Positions 45,744 to 55,027 of a DNA stretch of 64,000 nt are shown one piece after another. This DNA comes from DATFDN01 sp963767645 (GTDB lineage Bacteria > Pseudomonadota > Alphaproteobacteria > Acetobacterales > Acetobacteraceae). The stretch is taken from assembly GCA_963767645.1 (NCBI GenBank), contig CAVYEW010000018.1, positions 124,001 to 188,000 of the forward strand, in the 5' to 3' direction. Positions within the stretch are counted from its first letter, which is position 1. Each line of letters opens with the position of its first letter. The notes under the pieces were generated by a model, which worked only from the letters and a program-made list of their open reading frames with translations, was not told where the DNA came from and did not search any database. A program made the position numbers and the translations under genes.

Positions 45744-46754
45744 ATGGAGATCGAGGCACTCGGATACGCGGGATTCTACGCGCCGACCCTGGAGGATTGG
45801 GTCGGGTTCGGCACCCGATTCCTCGGGCTGCAGATGGTGGACCAGGCACGGCAAGGCCTTTCGTTCCGGATGGATGACCGCAAGCAGCGCGTCTTCATCC
45901 ACGCCGAGGCGGACCGTCGGCCGTTCTTCGGCTGGGAGGTTGCGGACGAAGCGGCGCTCTCCTCGCTCGGCGCCCGACTGGAGCGGACCGGGATCGTGGT
46001 CCAGCGCATGCCGGCCGCGACCGCGCAGCAGCGCTACGTGCGCGACGGAATTCTGTTCGAGGACCCGGCAGGCAATCGCCTGGAGGCGTTCTACGGCGCC
46101 GAGATCGCCATCGACCCGTTCCGGCCGGGACGAACGCTCTCGGGCTTCGTCACCGGCCCGCTCGGCGTCGGCCATGCGGTGCTGACCACGCCCGACATCG
46201 ACTCCGATCTGCGTTTCTATCGCGAGGTGCTCGGATTCCGGACCAGCGACTACATCTCGCATCCGTTCCGGGCGATGTTCCTGCACGTCAACGCGCGCCA
46301 TCACAGCCTGGCGCTGATCGAGCGCAACGTGCGGGCAGTGCATCACCTGATGATCGAGCTGTTCAACCTCGACGATGTCGGGCAGGGCTACGATCTGGCG
46401 CTGCGCGAGGAGGGTCGGATCGCCACGACCCTTGGCCGGCACACCAACGACTACATGACGTCGTTCTACGCCAACACCCCGTCGGGCTTCCTGGTCGAGA
46501 CCGGCTGGGGCGGGCGGACGATCGATCCCGAGACCTGGGCGCCCTACGAAGTAACCGACGGCCCGAGCTTGTGGGGGCATGAGCGGACATGGCTGCCACC
46601 CGAGGCACGGGCGGAGGCCGAACGCATGCGTCTCGACGTTGCCGCGCGGGGAGTGCGCGCGCCCGTGCAGGTGGCAGAAGGCAATTACCAGATCAGCCGC
46701 GGCGTATGCCCATGGTGGGATACGGTCTCGACAGCGGGCCGCGAGACAGGATAA
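45744..46754 (+). CDS. Type I extradiol ring-cleaving dioxygenase (BphC/VOC family)
   Basis: 336 residues with two VOC modules. The iron ligands are His144 (GVGHAVLTTPD), His201 (HLMIE context) and Glu252 (FLVETGWGG), matching His146, His210 and Glu260 of 2,3-dihydroxybiphenyl dioxygenase. It would cleave a catechol next to the diol (meta cleavage). AAGGAGGG precedes the ATG and it starts 16 bases after the HpaB-type gene. Together they form a hydroxylase-dioxygenase pair for a phenolic compound. Confidence 0.92.
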   Translation: MEIEALGYAGFYAPTLEDWVGFGTRFLGLQMVDQARQGLSFRMDDRKQRVFIHAEADRRPFFGWEVADEAALSSLGARLERTGIVVQRMPAATAQQRYVRDGILFEDPAGNRLEAFYGAEIAIDPFRPGRTLSGFVTGPLGVGHAVLTTPDIDSDLRFYREVLGFRTSDYISHPFRAMFLHVNARHHSLALIERNVRAVHHLMIELFNLDDVGQGYDLALREEGRIATTLGRHTNDYMTSFYANTPSGFLVETGWGGRTIDPETWAPYEVTDGPSLWGHERTWLPPEARAEAERMRLDVAARGVRAPVQVAEGNYQISRGVCPWWDTVSTAGRETG

Positions 46755-46759
46755 CCGGC

Positions 46760-49700
46760 TTAGATTGTGGCGTGACGGAGGATGGTACCGTCCGCTTTGC
46801 GCACCTCCAGGGCAATCGCGGTTTGGCCTATTGTCGCTGGATTCCACTCGGCGGGCCGGATACGAGCTGTGGCGTTCGCCTCCACCGCAAGATTTGACCG
46901 GGGCCTGGCGGTCTGCCCGCTCGGCCCCGCGTACAACGTCAAATCGAAGCTCGTGGCCGCGCCGGCGTTCTCCAGCCACAACTCCTTGCCACTGTCTTTG
47001 ACGCTTGCCGTCATCGTGTGTCCGGGCTGCGCCGTCAGATTGTCGAGCTGGAAGGATCTCGATTGAGGTGCATGGTCGCCCCGCCAACCAGCGATCTTGA
47101 GGGAGAGCTTTCGTGCCTGGGCGTTCCTGTCCATCTCAAGAGTGATGCTGTGAGACCCCGGTCCGGATTGAGTGACCGTCAATAGGTCGGCCGAACCTGC
47201 GGCGGTCGGGGCAGAGACGTTCACGGACATCCGCGGCGAGAGGATCGACCAAAGGTAGGAGCCCGCCCCCGAGCCCTTGAGCAGGAATGACAGAGCGGAT
47301 TGCGGCGGCATCGGACGCGGCAGTCCCGGCAATGATAGGGTCAGCCCATCGACTGCGCGCGCTATCCCTGACTCTGCGGCGGCTGCGGAGGGTGTCACAG
47401 GGGTCGACCACGTGAATCCGGAAGCGCTCCGCTGCGCGAAATACATCTCGGAGGAACCGCCTGCGCTAGTGCCGAAAACCATGCCGCCGCCTGGAGCCAC
47501 AGCTGGAAATGCGTCCACGGCAGAATGGCTGAGCGGGACCAGCATCAAATTCGGTATCCGCGACGCGGCGTCACGGTTGACCTGTCTCTGCTGTCCGCCA
47601 GCCGCAGGCGTCTGCGCGGCATAGAAGGTTCTGCCGGCCTCGTCCGTGATCTGAGCTGCGGCGGCGTCACCGCCCATGATGCACAGGACGGCGTTTCCGA
47701 GCAGCGCATCCACCGCGTTCACGGAAGTCATCGGTTCCTGGTTCACCACCGAGAATGGAATACTCAGCAATCGCCCCCCTGATGAGTTCGAGCCACTCCA
47801 TACGTCGGAATCACCGAACTGGAAGGTGAAGGTCTGGGCGAAGGGATCGATCACGATCTTCGAGTGGGCTTCTCCCATCGCCGCTCCGGGGTAGTTCGGG
47901 TTTGCGACGAAGATCGTCCATGTCTGACCGGACAGCGGCTGCCCAGCGATATCCGCCTCGGTTGGAGGGGACCATGCGAACGGCAGCACGACGTGCCCGT
48001 CGCCAGACAATTCGCTATCCTTCGACAATGTCAGCATCGGCCGTTCGCCCCTGGCGAATGCATCGCGGCTTTCCCGGAAGGCTCTGACCGGGTCGTGGAA
48101 AGCGCCTGCCTCCCACATGTTGAGCGCCCAAATCAGGAAACTCGCGCCGACCTGATAGCCATGCTTGATGTTGATCTGGTCGACAGCCATGGAATCTCCC
48201 TGGTTGCCGACGATAAGCCGAGAGCCATCCTTTCGGTATGTATTGAACGGGCTGCTGTATATCGGCTCCACGAATGGGGTGAGGTAATCCTGAGCGTAGT
48301 TTGCTTCCAGGCACATCCCGAAGCAGTTCCCGCCGTTCGACAGCCCTTTGTACACCGCCTCGAAGAAGATCCGTTCCGCAAGATGCCAGTTCCATGGGAA
48401 GATGGTTCCCAGGTTGAAGTCGTCGTCGCTGGGGCTGACATCGCTGAACGTCTCTGAATACGTTTTCCAGCTCAGCGTCGGGCCGCCCCAGTTCTGGAAC
48501 GGCCAGAAAACTGTGGTCGAGAAACGATTGGAGTCGGTCGCTACCGATTGGGGCTCCGGCTCCACCTTCATCACGATCGACAAGCCGCCGTCGCTCTTGT
48601 AGGCGCCCGTGTCCTTCAGCCCCCATAGATTATCTATGTCGAAATGTGCCGTCAGCACGCCGTCCCGATCGTCCTTGCCGATTGTATTCTCGTGGATGCA
48701 TTCCATCCACACGTCAATAGTGTAGTCATGCGTCACTTTAGCGATGCTCAGTTTTCTCATTGGCGGAGTGAATTGCTGGTTGCCGTGGTGGTAGTTGTCG
48801 CTGGGTGGGTCGCGCCCGTGCTCGACCTGGCCGGTCGAATCGGAAACCGTGTGCTGGACATTGAAGTCCGTGTGCTTTGAATCGGCGTAGCTGAACAGGT
48901 TGACGGCGAGCCCTTGAACCGGGAAGGCCCCTGCGGCGACGCCGTCGGCATGCCACACCACCACCCCGTTCTGGAAGCTGTTGAAACGGCCGCCGCCCGG
49001 CGTGTCAGTCTCCCCGGAAGTCGGGAAGCCAAGCGGGCCGATGGGACCGCCGCCGGCCAGCCAGGCCGCCTTGATCGCGCCGTAGACTTCCCATGCGCCC
49101 GTTCCGGCACTCCAGTAGATGCGGGCTGGATCGATCCTTGCCCCGGCCCTCATGCCTCCCTGGAAGGTGTTGAAACGTCCGACCTGGTTCGTGCCGTTCA
49201 TGACCGGCATCTCATCGCTGGTCGGAAAGCCGAGCAGGCCGCCAGGGCCGCCGAGGGCGAGGTACCGATCACGGATGAGCCCGTGCGTTTCCCAAGCTCC
49301 GGTGTCGCTGCTCCAGTAGATGGTGCCCGCGTCGAACTGCGACATCCGCCCGTTCGCTGCTGGTTGCTCGTCGGAGAGCGGTAGGCCCACCACGGGCGGG
49401 TTCTTGCTGCCCTGGCCGATGTTTCCCAGCGCTCGGTAGTGCTGGTAGATCAGGCCGTAGACGGCCCAGGCTTGCTTGTTCGCCCGCAACACGAGCATGC
49501 CCGTTTCGAAATACGCGGCCTGGCCAGCGCCTTCCAACGTCGCGAAGGAGTCGCCCGTCGGATAGCCAAGGTAGTCACGGATGAACTGGCCGGTCGCGGT
49601 CTTGGTGGCGGCGACAGACTGGGAATTGAGCTTTTGGTAGAGCGGCTGTGAGATGAGGCTGGCGCCGAAATCCGGCGAGTAGAAGATCGTCCCGTTCTGA

Positions 49701-50281
49701 AACTCCTGATAGGAGCCGATCCCGTCGGGCATGGGTGCGGCGTTGGCGAGCACAGCACCAAGCCCCTGGAGCCCACCGGACGCCACCCATTTGATCCCGA
49801 TCGGGGTCGATTCATCGACGGCGATCAGGGTTATCGCCATGGCAATCGGGGCTACCGTCCAGCTATCGCTCTGGAACTGCAGCGTGAACGGTACCGGCCC
49901 AGGCGTGAGATGCTGAGACGGCACGCTCACCGTGACGAGGATATTCACCGTTTGGCCGAGCTTCACTTGCAACGGCGTCGTGCCATCCGAAACCGAGGTC
50001 TCGATCCCAACCAGGGTTTCCCCTGGAAGCGGGGGCCGTCCGGGAACCCCGGCGGAAGGCATCTCAATCGAGGCCGGCCGCGGCGAGCCGCCCGGCGGTG
50101 CTGGTTCCCACTCAAGAGTTTCAGCGGACATCCTGACCGTCACCCAGCCGTTGCCGCCCACGATTTTCGCCGTCAGCTTGGCGTCTGTGGGCGCTCGCGG
50201 GATCGAAGTCCGGCCGGACGTGACCGTCCCGTAGGTGACATTCGCAAATGCGATGCTCGGAAAATTCAACGACGTTGCCAT
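46760..50281 (-). CDS. Large LGFP-repeat protein with papain-like cysteine peptidase signature
   Basis: 1173 residues. A beta-rich N-terminal part (about 1-170) is followed by several LGFP repeats at roughly 225-460 (VVGLPLSDEQ, LLGFPTSDEM, PLGFPTSGET), each with IYWS and GAWEVYG elements. Residues near 640-800 contain GGNCFGMCLEANYAQDY (Cys about 654), DGHVVLPFAW (His about 764) and FVANPNYPG (Asn about 793), the Cys-His-Asn order of papain-like peptidases. The last 300 residues look like beta-sandwich domains. No N-terminal signal peptide is visible, although LGFP repeats usually occur in surface or secreted proteins, so a non-classical export route or a cytoplasmic role is possible. ATG 50281 has GGGAGGG upstream. 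The flanks are AT-richer than average, hinting at acquisition. Confidence 0.8.
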   Translation of the reverse strand: MATSLNFPSIAFANVTYGTVTSGRTSIPRAPTDAKLTAKIVGGNGWVTVRMSAETLEWEPAPPGGSPRPASIEMPSAGVPGRPPLPGETLVGIETSVSDGTTPLQVKLGQTVNILVTVSVPSQHLTPGPVPFTLQFQSDSWTVAPIAMAITLIAVDESTPIGIKWVASGGLQGLGAVLANAAPMPDGIGSYQEFQNGTIFYSPDFGASLISQPLYQKLNSQSVAATKTATGQFIRDYLGYPTGDSFATLEGAGQAAYFETGMLVLRANKQAWAVYGLIYQHYRALGNIGQGSKNPPVVGLPLSDEQPAANGRMSQFDAGTIYWSSDTGAWETHGLIRDRYLALGGPGGLLGFPTSDEMPVMNGTNQVGRFNTFQGGMRAGARIDPARIYWSAGTGAWEVYGAIKAAWLAGGGPIGPLGFPTSGETDTPGGGRFNSFQNGVVVWHADGVAAGAFPVQGLAVNLFSYADSKHTDFNVQHTVSDSTGQVEHGRDPPSDNYHHGNQQFTPPMRKLSIAKVTHDYTIDVWMECIHENTIGKDDRDGVLTAHFDIDNLWGLKDTGAYKSDGGLSIVMKVEPEPQSVATDSNRFSTTVFWPFQNWGGPTLSWKTYSETFSDVSPSDDDFNLGTIFPWNWHLAERIFFEAVYKGLSNGGNCFGMCLEANYAQDYLTPFVEPIYSSPFNTYRKDGSRLIVGNQGDSMAVDQINIKHGYQVGASFLIWALNMWEAGAFHDPVRAFRESRDAFARGERPMLTLSKDSELSGDGHVVLPFAWSPPTEADIAGQPLSGQTWTIFVANPNYPGAAMGEAHSKIVIDPFAQTFTFQFGDSDVWSGSNSSGGRLLSIPFSVVNQEPMTSVNAVDALLGNAVLCIMGGDAAAAQITDEAGRTFYAAQTPAAGGQQRQVNRDAASRIPNLMLVPLSHSAVDAFPAVAPGGGMVFGTSAGGSSEMYFAQRSASGFTWSTPVTPSAAAAESGIARAVDGLTLSLPGLPRPMPPQSALSFLLKGSGAGSYLWSILSPRMSVNVSAPTAAGSADLLTVTQSGPGSHSITLEMDRNAQARKLSLKIAGWRGDHAPQSRSFQLDNLTAQPGHTMTASVKDSGKELWLENAGAATSFDLTLYAGPSGQTARPRSNLAVEANATARIRPAEWNPATIGQTAIALEVRKADGTILRHATI

Positions 50282-50492
50282 TTCGCCCTCCCGATCGGCA
50301 GGCGACCGGTCCAAGGCTACACAAGGGCAGCCTCGAAGCAGCGTAAAATTCTTCGTGTGCTAAACATCATTCGTAATGAGACTGTTCGTTTGAGTAGAAG
50401 GAATATTTCACAAGTAATTATTAGATCCGATATGGCCGAGCACGCGCCAGCCGTCATCAGTCATGGCGGGAGCAGCCGGGGGCCCGTGCCGC
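50282..50492. other. AT-rich intergenic region upstream of the LGFP protein
   Basis: 211-bp gap whose 50330-50440 segment is distinctly AT-rich compared with the surrounding DNA (for example AATATTTCACAAGTAATTAT near 50400). It probably contains the promoter of the LGFP-protein gene (leftward). No gene or repeat was recognised. The aminotransferase gene stop lies at its right edge. Confidence 0.5.
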
Positions 50493-51650
50493 TTATCTCC
50501 ACCGTGCCAATCGGGCAGCAGCCTCAATCATGTCCGACTCCGGGCCGCAATAGCTGAACCGCACGAACCGGCTGCCGCGCGCGCGGTCGAAATCGACGCC
50601 GGGCGCGGCGGCGACGCCGGCCTCGGCCAGCATGCGCGCGCAAAGCGCGGCGCTGTCGTTCGATCGTTCGGCGATGTCGGCATAGAGATAGAACGCGCCT
50701 TCGGCGGGGCTGACCAGGCGGAAGCCGGCGGCCGGAAGCCTGGCCGCTAAATGGTCGCGCGACCGTTGGTAGCGGGCGACATTGGCTTGCAACTCCGCAT
50801 GGCAGCTGAACGCCGCCTCGGCCGCCACTTGCGAGACATGGGGCGCGCTGATGAACAGGTTCTGCGCCAGGCACTCGACCGGGCGCACCATGTCGTCGGG
50901 CAGGACCAGCCAGCCGATGCGCCAGCCGGTCATGCTGAAATACTTGGAGAAGCTGTTCACCACTACGGCGTTCGGGAAGGCAGAAGCGGTGGCGACGGGC
51001 GAGTCGTAGTTGAGGCCGTGGTAGATCTCGTCGCTCACCAGCCGCACGCCGGCGCGGTCGCACCAGGCGGCGATGTCGGCAAGTTCCTGTGGATGCAGCA
51101 TTGTTCCCGCTGGGTTGCAGGGACTGGCGACGATCAGCCCGTCGGGCGGCGGGTCCAGCCGCTCCAGCATCGCCACATTGGGCTGGAACCGCGTCTCCGG
51201 CCCGGCCTCCAGGATCACCGGCGCGAAGCCGAGCGCGGTCAGGATATTGACGTACGGCGGATAGAAAGGCGCGGCCATGGCCACCCGGTCGCCCGGGTCG
51301 AAGGCGGCAAGGAACGTAAGGGGAAAGGCGCCCGACGCGCCCACGGTGACGGCGACGCGCTCCGGCGCGACCTCGAGGCCGTACCAGTCCCGGTAATGCG
51401 CGGCGATCCGTTCGCGCAGGCTCCGCCGGCCGAGCGCCTCGGTGTAGCCCAGCGCGTTGCCCGACCGCAGCGCGGCAATGGCGGCGTCGCGCGCACCGGC
51501 GGGCGCTCCGGTGCCGGGCTGGCCGACCTCCATGCGGATAATCCCAGGAGTGCCCGGAGGCAGCGCCGCTTGCCGCGCATTCGCAGCGGCGATCACGTCC
51601 ATGACGATGAAGGGCGGTGCCGAAGCCGCGCGGCCGACCTTGAGCGCCAT
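50493..51650 (-). CDS. Pyridoxal-phosphate-dependent aminotransferase (class I/II)
   Basis: 385-residue fold-type I aminotransferase. EVGQPGTGAP and LGYTEALGRRSLRERIA are N-terminal family motifs. ASPCNPAGTMLHPQEL has the conserved Asn, and SDEIYHGLNY the Asp that pairs with the PLP ring nitrogen. NSFSKYFSMTGWRIGW contains the Schiff-base Lys. It transfers the amino group of an amino acid to a 2-oxo acid; specificity is unclear. GGGGGAGG precedes the ATG at 51650, two bases after the stop of the gamma-glutamyltransferase-like gene, so the two are one operon. Confidence 0.92.
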   Translation of the reverse strand: MALKVGRAASAPPFIVMDVIAAANARQAALPPGTPGIIRMEVGQPGTGAPAGARDAAIAALRSGNALGYTEALGRRSLRERIAAHYRDWYGLEVAPERVAVTVGASGAFPLTFLAAFDPGDRVAMAAPFYPPYVNILTALGFAPVILEAGPETRFQPNVAMLERLDPPPDGLIVASPCNPAGTMLHPQELADIAAWCDRAGVRLVSDEIYHGLNYDSPVATASAFPNAVVVNSFSKYFSMTGWRIGWLVLPDDMVRPVECLAQNLFISAPHVSQVAAEAAFSCHAELQANVARYQRSRDHLAARLPAAGFRLVSPAEGAFYLYADIAERSNDSAALCARMLAEAGVAAAPGVDFDRARGSRFVRFSYCGPESDMIEAAARLARWR

Positions 51651-51652
51651 GC

Positions 51653-53116
51653 TCAGCCTCCCCCGACGGCCAGCCCGCCCCCCCGCGGGTCGGTGGCCCA
51701 GGCACAGCTCCTCTCGGACCCTGGCAGACCCGCGGCGCAGACGATCACATTGGCTCGGCCCGGATCGGGCACCGGCTCGGCCATCGGGGCACCGGTGCGG
51801 AGCGCGTTGGCCATGGCTACGGCGGCGGCCAGTCCGGCAGCGTTCTGTCCCGAGCCCCCGACCGCGGCGCGGAACACCGTGTGCGAGCGGCGTGTCGCGA
51901 GGGCAGCGGCGAGCAGCGGGTGCGGCACGCCGCGCGGGGAGGCGGCGAGCAGGAAGCCGACGCCGGGCGCGATCCGCCCGGTGCCGAACAGATTGTCCAT
52001 GGTCAGTGCGCAGGCGACGGCGCCGCCGGCGTTGTCGAGGGTCACGAAGGTGGTCGTCGCGGGCAGCGGGGGCAGCACGGGAGCGGGCGCCTCGGCCGAT
52101 ACGGCCGAGAGCAGGGCACGCGGATCGCCGCCCGATTGACGCCATGCCACCGCAATCTCCTGCGCGCGCGCTCCGGCCTCGGCCAGCGCACCCGGATTGG
52201 CAAGCAGGACCTGCAGCGCGGCGGCCGCGGCCAGCCCGCCATCGGCAGGCGGGGGCAGGAAGGCAATCTGCTCGCGCCCGTCGGCAAGCTCGATCGGTGC
52301 CGCCCAGGCGGGCAGGGCGCCGTACAGCTCGGGCAGCGTGAGCGGCCCGCCGGCGAGGCGCGAAGCCTCGACGATGCGCCGTGCCAACGTGCCCTGGTAG
52401 AAGTCGCCGACGCCGGCGGTGCGGATTTGCGCCAGCGTAGCGGCCAACGCCGGCTGGACGAACCGATCCCCGACCGCCAGCGGGACGCCGTCGCGGCTGA
52501 ACACGGTGCGCGCCTGGGGATCGGCCAGCAGCGGCCCGGCGACCAGGCGAAGATCGTCCACGAAGGCGCGCGAGGCGACGGCGCCGGAGCGAGCCAGGTC
52601 CTCGGCCGGACGCACCAGCTGCTCGAACGGCAGATGCCCATAGCGTGCATGCAGCAGGAACAGGCCGCGGGGCAGCATCGGCACCGCCGCCGGCCGGTCG
52701 GCCTCGGCGCCGGGCGGGCGAGGGGGGGCGAGGGGGACGAAGATCGCCGCCTCCGGAACACCCTTGTTCACCGACTTGCCGCCCGGCTGATAGGCGAGGC
52801 AGCCGCCGCCGCCGCCCAGGCCGGCGCGGGAGGGCAAGGTCACGGCGAGCGTGGCGGCCACCGCCACCGCCGCGTCGGCGGCGTTGCCGCCCGCGGAGAG
52901 CGCCTGGCGCCCGACCAGCGCCGATTGCGGCTCGTCGGCGACGACCGCGCCGAGGAAGCCGGCCACATGGCCCGGCGTGCCCTCCGGCGGGCCGCCGCTG
53001 CCGGTCAGCGGACTGGTGACGACATTGACGGCCGAGCAGCCCGCGAGAGCCAAGCCGAGGCCGAGCAGGGCGGCGCGCGCGAGCCGGCCGGCGGTTCCCG
53101 ATGGTCTGGCTTCCAC
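51653..53116 (-). CDS. Gamma-glutamyltransferase-like lipoprotein
   Basis: 487 residues, shorter than typical gamma-glutamyltransferases (about 550-590). The N-terminus has a lipoprotein signal ending LALAGC. The body shows SAGGNAADAAVAVAATLAVT and GLGGGGGCLAYQ, family motifs. The small-subunit start reads ATTTFVTLDNAGGAVACALT in place of the usual TTHxSVVD, so the nucleophilic Thr is present but the neighbouring His is replaced. The Arg- and Ser-Ser-containing substrate segments are not obvious. It may act on a different gamma-glutamyl or peptide substrate, or be catalytically weak. The GTG start has GGGAGAG upstream. Operon with the aminotransferase. Confidence 0.78.
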   Translation of the reverse strand: MEARPSGTAGRLARAALLGLGLALAGCSAVNVVTSPLTGSGGPPEGTPGHVAGFLGAVVADEPQSALVGRQALSAGGNAADAAVAVAATLAVTLPSRAGLGGGGGCLAYQPGGKSVNKGVPEAAIFVPLAPPRPPGAEADRPAAVPMLPRGLFLLHARYGHLPFEQLVRPAEDLARSGAVASRAFVDDLRLVAGPLLADPQARTVFSRDGVPLAVGDRFVQPALAATLAQIRTAGVGDFYQGTLARRIVEASRLAGGPLTLPELYGALPAWAAPIELADGREQIAFLPPPADGGLAAAAALQVLLANPGALAEAGARAQEIAVAWRQSGGDPRALLSAVSAEAPAPVLPPLPATTTFVTLDNAGGAVACALTMDNLFGTGRIAPGVGFLLAASPRGVPHPLLAAALATRRSHTVFRAAVGGSGQNAAGLAAAVAMANALRTGAPMAEPVPDPGRANVIVCAAGLPGSERSCAWATDPRGGGLAVGGG

Positions 53117-53244
53117 GAATCACTCTCCCGCAACGCTGGCTTGCAGCGCGGTGCCATAGACGCCTTCCTCCGGTCCGGCAACCGAACGGCGGAGGGTGTC
53201 TCGGCGTGCATGTCCGCCATGAATGGGGCGGACGCGCTCGCCGG

Positions 53245-53598
53245 TCAGGCGATGTGCGCGAGAATGTTAAGCAAGCGCCCGAAAGGGTCGCGAACGTAGA
53301 ATCGTCTGACACCCCACGGCTCAGTCACCGGTCCATAATCGACAGCAAAGCCACCGGCGACGGCGCGTCGATGGACCTCGTCGACATTGTCGACCTCGAT
53401 GGAGATGTCGGGAACCGCTGTTCCAGACCCGCCCTCCACCGCCACGCTGACCTGCGGTGTTGCCGACGCCTCCGCCGCGAATGTCACAATCCACCCGAGG
53501 TCCATGGCGACCTCCATATCGAGGACGTCGCAATAGAAAGCCCTGGCAGAGGCGGTGTCGTCCGTCGCGATGTTTGCCACAACTCGCTTGACCGCCAT
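53245..53598 (-). CDS. VOC family protein
   Basis: 117 residues, one vicinal-oxygen-chelate (glyoxalase/bleomycin-resistance-like) module pair: VANIATDDTASARAFYCDVL, DISIEVDNVDEVHRRAVAGG and WGVRRFYVRDPFGRLLNIL. Members bind metals and act as lyases, dioxygenases or resistance proteins; no specific activity can be assigned. ATG 53598 has AGAGGA upstream; an ATG at 53613 is a weaker alternative. It appears to be a single-gene unit. Confidence 0.82.
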   Translation of the reverse strand: MAVKRVVANIATDDTASARAFYCDVLDMEVAMDLGWIVTFAAEASATPQVSVAVEGGSGTAVPDISIEVDNVDEVHRRAVAGGFAVDYGPVTEPWGVRRFYVRDPFGRLLNILAHIA

Positions 53599-53730
53599 GA
53601 GTCCTCTGCCCATCGAGGTTGAAGGCGGAGTCTAGCAGAAATGCGGCGTTATGTCCTCCATGGGAGCCAATACTCCTGAACATCACCAAACGGCACTTGC
53701 CTTGACGCTCCTCGCGCGGGACAAGCCGGC

Positions 53731-54459
53731 ATGCGGATCTTGCGCCTGCCCGCCGTGCTCGCCGTGCTGACGCTCGCCGCCCTGCCCCGGCTGGCGGCGG
53801 CGGAGCCGTTCACCGCCGACCAGCGCACAGAAATCGTGCAAATCCTGCGGGATGCGCTGAAGCGGGACCCGTCCATCCTGCGGGATGCGATCGAGGCGCT
53901 GCGGCAGGACGAGGCCCAGCGGAAGGCCGAGGCAGTGCGCGCCCAGGCCGATCACCTGGTTGACCCCGCCGACCCGGTGACGGGCAATCCCAAGGGCGAC
54001 GTCACCATCGTCGAGTTCTTCGACACGAACTGCCCGTATTGCCGGCGGCTCGAGCCGACCATGACAGCGCTGCTGGCGGCGGATAAAGGGGTGCGGCTCG
54101 TGTACAAGGACCTGCCGATTCTCGGCCCGGCCAGCACGCTCGGCGCCCGCGTCCTGCTTGCCGCACAGCGCCAGGGCGGCTACGAGCGGCTGCGTGCGGC
54201 GCTGATGCGGCCCGGCTTCGTGGCGAGCCAGTCGAGCCTGGCGACGGCGGCGCAGAACGCCGGCCTCGACTGGCCCCGGCTGAAGCAGGACATGGACGAT
54301 CCAACAGTCGAGCGGCGCCTGACGGCCAATCTGTCGCAGGCCCGCGCGCTCGGCATCGAGGGCACGCCGGCGCTGATCGTTGGGAAGGAGCTTCTGCCCG
54401 GTGCGGTCGAACTCTCCGTGTTGCGCGGCGCCGTCACCGAGGCACGGGAAGGCAAGTAG
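53731..54459 (+). CDS. DsbA family thiol:disulfide oxidoreductase
   Basis: 242 residues. Signal peptide at residues 1-24 (LRLPAVLAVLTLAALPRLAAA), then a helical stretch at 28-75, then a thioredoxin-like domain with the redox site Cys101-Pro-Tyr-Cys104 in FFDTNCPYCRRLEP and the cis-Pro loop GIEGTPALIVG. It resembles the Com1/DsbA-like proteins of alphaproteobacteria. It would form or reshuffle disulfides in the periplasm. The IalB-like gene follows 55 bases later; they may be co-transcribed. Confidence 0.92.
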   Translation: MRILRLPAVLAVLTLAALPRLAAAEPFTADQRTEIVQILRDALKRDPSILRDAIEALRQDEAQRKAEAVRAQADHLVDPADPVTGNPKGDVTIVEFFDTNCPYCRRLEPTMTALLAADKGVRLVYKDLPILGPASTLGARVLLAAQRQGGYERLRAALMRPGFVASQSSLATAAQNAGLDWPRLKQDMDDPTVERRLTANLSQARALGIEGTPALIVGKELLPGAVELSVLRGAVTEAREGK

Positions 54460-54514
54460 CGGCGCCTGCTTGTTTCGACTTGTTGCCCGATCGGCCGCGC
54501 CATATGTGTGCGCC

Positions 54515-55027
54515 ATGCGTCCTCATTTGCTGATCGCCGCGGCCGTGATGGCCGGCGGAATCTGCCCGACCTTGCCCGCGCCCCGCCACCCGGCCGGCGC
54601 CGGGCCGGCGGAGCTGGGCAGGTTCGGCGACTGGACGGCGGCTCGCTATCAGCAAGACGGGCAGACCGTGTGCTATGCCTTTACCCGCGCCAAGCCGGCG
54701 CAACCCGTCTCGGGCGCGGCGCCGCTGCTGACCGTGACCGAGCGCCCCGCCAGCCGCGACGAGGTGGCGCTCACCGCCGGCGCGCGCTATCCGAAGGGCG
54801 CGACCGTCACCCTGCAGGTCGGCCAGACCGGGCTCGACTTCTACACCTCGGCCTCGGACGCCTTCGCGCGCGACGGGAAGGCCGCAGTCACGGCGCTGCG
54901 TCGCGGCAGCCAGGCGATCGCCCGCGGACCGAGCGCGAACGCCGCGCGCGAGACCGATGTGTTCAGCCTGCAAGGCTTCACCCCGGCCTACGAGGCGATC
55001 CTCAAGGCCTGTCCGGCGCGCTCATGA
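54515..55027 (+). CDS. Exported invasion-associated locus B-like protein
   Basis: 170 residues. Signal peptide MRPHLLIAAAVMAGGICPT, then FGDWTAARYQQDGQTVCYAFTR, the GDW-x-C pattern of the IalB family. Two mature-protein Cys residues, in TVCYAF and LKACPARS, could pair and fits the DsbA-like protein encoded just upstream. The family is exported and of unknown biochemical role. Its TGA overlaps the ATG of rlmN (ATGA). The frame is open upstream to 54380 but the signal peptide fixes the start at 54515. Confidence 0.75.
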   Translation: MRPHLLIAAAVMAGGICPTLPAPRHPAGAGPAELGRFGDWTAARYQQDGQTVCYAFTRAKPAQPVSGAAPLLTVTERPASRDEVALTAGARYPKGATVTLQVGQTGLDFYTSASDAFARDGKAAVTALRRGSQAIARGPSANAARETDVFSLQGFTPAYEAILKACPARS

